DNA from: Bog-473 sp963840245
GTDB lineage: Bacteria; Actinomycetota; Acidimicrobiia; Acidimicrobiales; RAAP-2
Assembly: GCA_963840245.1 (NCBI GenBank)
Contig: CAWIYI010000004.1
Span: 1 to 16,484, forward strand
DNA length: 16,484 nt
Direction of reading: 5' to 3'
Shown one piece after another: positions 15,408 to 16,484 of this stretch. Below the pieces are notes generated by a model. It made no database searches, had not been told where the DNA came from, and worked only from the letters and a program-made list of their open reading frames with translations. Each line of letters starts with the position of its first letter. Position 1 is the first letter of the stretch. The translations under genes were made by a program, and so were the position numbers.

Positions 15408-16484
15408 GTGAGCCTGTCCGTCGGCATCGTCGGGTTGCCCAACGTGGGCAAGTCGACACTGTTCAACGCGCTCACCAACAACGAGGTGCTGGCGGCGAAC
15501 TACCCCTTCGCCACCATTGAGCCCAACGTGGGCGTCGTCGCCGTACCCGATCCGCGCCTGCAGCGGCTGGCTGACCTCTACGACGGCGCACCTGTGGTGC
15601 CCGCCACCGTGACCTTCGTCGACATCGCGGGCCTCGTGCGTGGCGCGTCGCATGGGGAGGGCCTGGGTAACAAGTTCCTGGCCGCGATCCGCGAGACCGA
15701 TGCCATCTGCCAGGTGGTGCGCGCCTTCCACGACGACGATGTCGTCCACGTCGACGCGCGGGTGGACCCGGCGGGAGACATCGAGACGGTCAACACCGAG
15801 CTCATCCTGGCCGACCTCCAGACGGTCGAGCAGCGCCTGCCGCGCCTGGTGCGCGAGGCGAAGGGGGCTCCCGCGCTGAAGCCGACGGTCGATGCCGTGG
15901 CCGGCGCGGAACGCATCCTCGGTGCCGGCCGCACCATCGCCGACGCGGCGGCGAACGGAGAGGTCGACCCCGCGCTGCTGCGTGACCTGCACCTGTTGAC
16001 GGCCAAGCCGTTCATCTACGTCTTCAACGTCGACGAGGGCGCGCTGGGTGAGGCCGGACCGGCCGCACGCCTGGCCGAAGGCGTCCGCCCCGCGCCCGCG
16101 ATCGTCCTGTGCGCGCAGATCGAGGCGGAGGTCGCGGGCCTCGACGCCGCCGATGCCGCCGAGCTGCTCAGCAGCTACGGCCAGGAGGAGTCGGGGCTCG
16201 AACAGCTGGTCCACGTTGGCTTCGCCACGCTCGGCCTGCAGACCTTCCTGACGGCGGGGCCGAAGGAGGCTCGGGCGTGGACCATCCACATCGGCGACAC
16301 CGCGCCCAAGGCGGCCGGCGTCATCCACACCGACTTCGAGCGCGGCTTCATCAAGGCCGAGGTGATCAGCTTCGACGATCTGATGGAGGCGGGCTCGGTC
16401 GCTGCGGCCCGCACCGCCGGCAGGGCGCGCATGGAGGGCAAGGACTACGTGATGCGCGACGGCGACGTGGTGGAGTTCCGCTTC
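15408..16484 (+). CDS. ychF: Ribosome-associated ATPase YchF/OLA1 (last residues beyond window)
   Basis: The frame runs 359 codons from GTG at 15408 to the window edge without a stop. It begins MSLSVGIVGLPNVGKSTLFN, the P-loop of the Obg-like GTPase superfamily. Switch II is DIAGLVRGAS (72-81), with a hydrophobic Leu where other GTPases have the catalytic Gln. The G4 position reads NVDE (207-210) instead of NKxD, the change that makes YchF prefer ATP. A helical arm lies at about 130-195. The TGS domain covers about 278-359 (FLTAGPKEARAWTIHIGDTAPKAAG, split as TFLTAGPKEARAW then TIHIGDTAPKAAG). The last visible residues, GDVVEFRF, normally precede only two or three more, so the gene is almost complete. 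It binds ribosomes and has been tied to stress responses in other bacteria. It is likely co-transcribed with the kinase upstream. Confidence 0.96.
   Translation, partial: MSLSVGIVGLPNVGKSTLFNALTNNEVLAANYPFATIEPNVGVVAVPDPRLQRLADLYDGAPVVPATVTFVDIAGLVRGASHGEGLGNKFLAAIRETDAICQVVRAFHDDDVVHVDARVDPAGDIETVNTELILADLQTVEQRLPRLVREAKGAPALKPTVDAVAGAERILGAGRTIADAAANGEVDPALLRDLHLLTAKPFIYVFNVDEGALGEAGPAARLAEGVRPAPAIVLCAQIEAEVAGLDAADAAELLSSYGQEESGLEQLVHVGFATLGLQTFLTAGPKEARAWTIHIGDTAPKAAGVIHTDFERGFIKAEVISFDDLMEAGSVAAARTAGRARMEGKDYVMRDGDVVEFRF

Noticed and set aside
14316..16328. 670-codon open frame on the minus strand across the kinase and ychF
   Set aside because: The opposite strand encodes two unmistakable conserved proteins. 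This frame has no recognisable domain and shadow-like composition.
1..16484. CRISPR arrays, tRNA/rRNA genes, insertion sequences, phage genes
   Set aside because: No spaced direct repeats, tRNA-like cloverleaf sequence, transposase or integrase motif was seen on either strand.

Overview
The window is very GC-rich, densely packed bacterial DNA with strong G/C preference at third codon positions and frequent GTG or TTG starts. Neighbouring genes often overlap by 1-4 bases. Gene content (an actinobacterial-style acyl-CoA dehydrogenase, a PRC-barrel/MgtE_N/CBS protein, a GT4-methyltransferase-barrel cassette and a DHA2 exporter) points to a high-GC Actinomycetota, perhaps an Acidimicrobiia-like lineage; that placement is inference. 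No tRNA, rRNA, CRISPR array, transposase or phage gene was seen. The window reads as ordinary chromosome with one cassette of unknown function and one unusual metal-transport operon.

Layout. (1) 1-1587 (+): the 3' part of a sensor histidine kinase with two PAS domains. (2) 1600-2826 (-): an acyl-CoA dehydrogenase, convergent with the kinase. (3) 2827-3176: a 350-bp regulatory-looking gap. It holds a 20-codon open frame behind a perfect AAGGAGGT ribosome-binding site and a 14-bp perfect palindrome just before the next gene's ribosome-binding site. (4) 3177-5824 (+): a two-gene, GTGA-overlapping operon. The first gene encodes a soluble protein with PRC-barrel, MgtE_N and CBS domains and no membrane part. 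The second encodes an Nramp-fold transporter whose metal-site motifs are altered in the way expected of Nramp-related magnesium transporters. (5) 5922-9268 (+): glycosyltransferase (GT4), SAM methyltransferase and an alpha-barrel protein of the kind often labelled 'prenyltransferase', joined by TGATG and ATGA overlaps. The methyltransferase carries an apparent one-base frameshift at 7817-7819, and naive gene calling would fuse it to the next gene. (6) 9432-10961 (+): a DHA2-type drug exporter. (7) 11005-14306 (-): a class I methyltransferase gene overlapping the end of a full-length M1 aminopeptidase (PepN). (8) 14349-16484 (+): a PfkB-family (adenosine-type) sugar or nucleoside kinase followed by the ATPase gene ychF, which runs off the window about two or three codons before its expected end.

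How they fit together. The most interesting unit is the operon at 3177-5824. It appears to split the Mg2+-sensing domains and the membrane pore of an MgtE-type system across two proteins, with an Nramp-fold protein replacing the MgtE channel. Its leader region contains a proline-rich mini-ORF, which invites comparison with peptide leaders of Mg2+ transporter genes, though this is speculative. The glycosyltransferase-methyltransferase-barrel cassette probably acts on one glycan or glycolipid, but its product cannot be read from sequence. Several genes (the dehydrogenase, pepN and the kinase) have TANNNT hexamers 6-8 bases before the start codon, which would suit leaderless transcription. No convincing intrinsic terminator was found.
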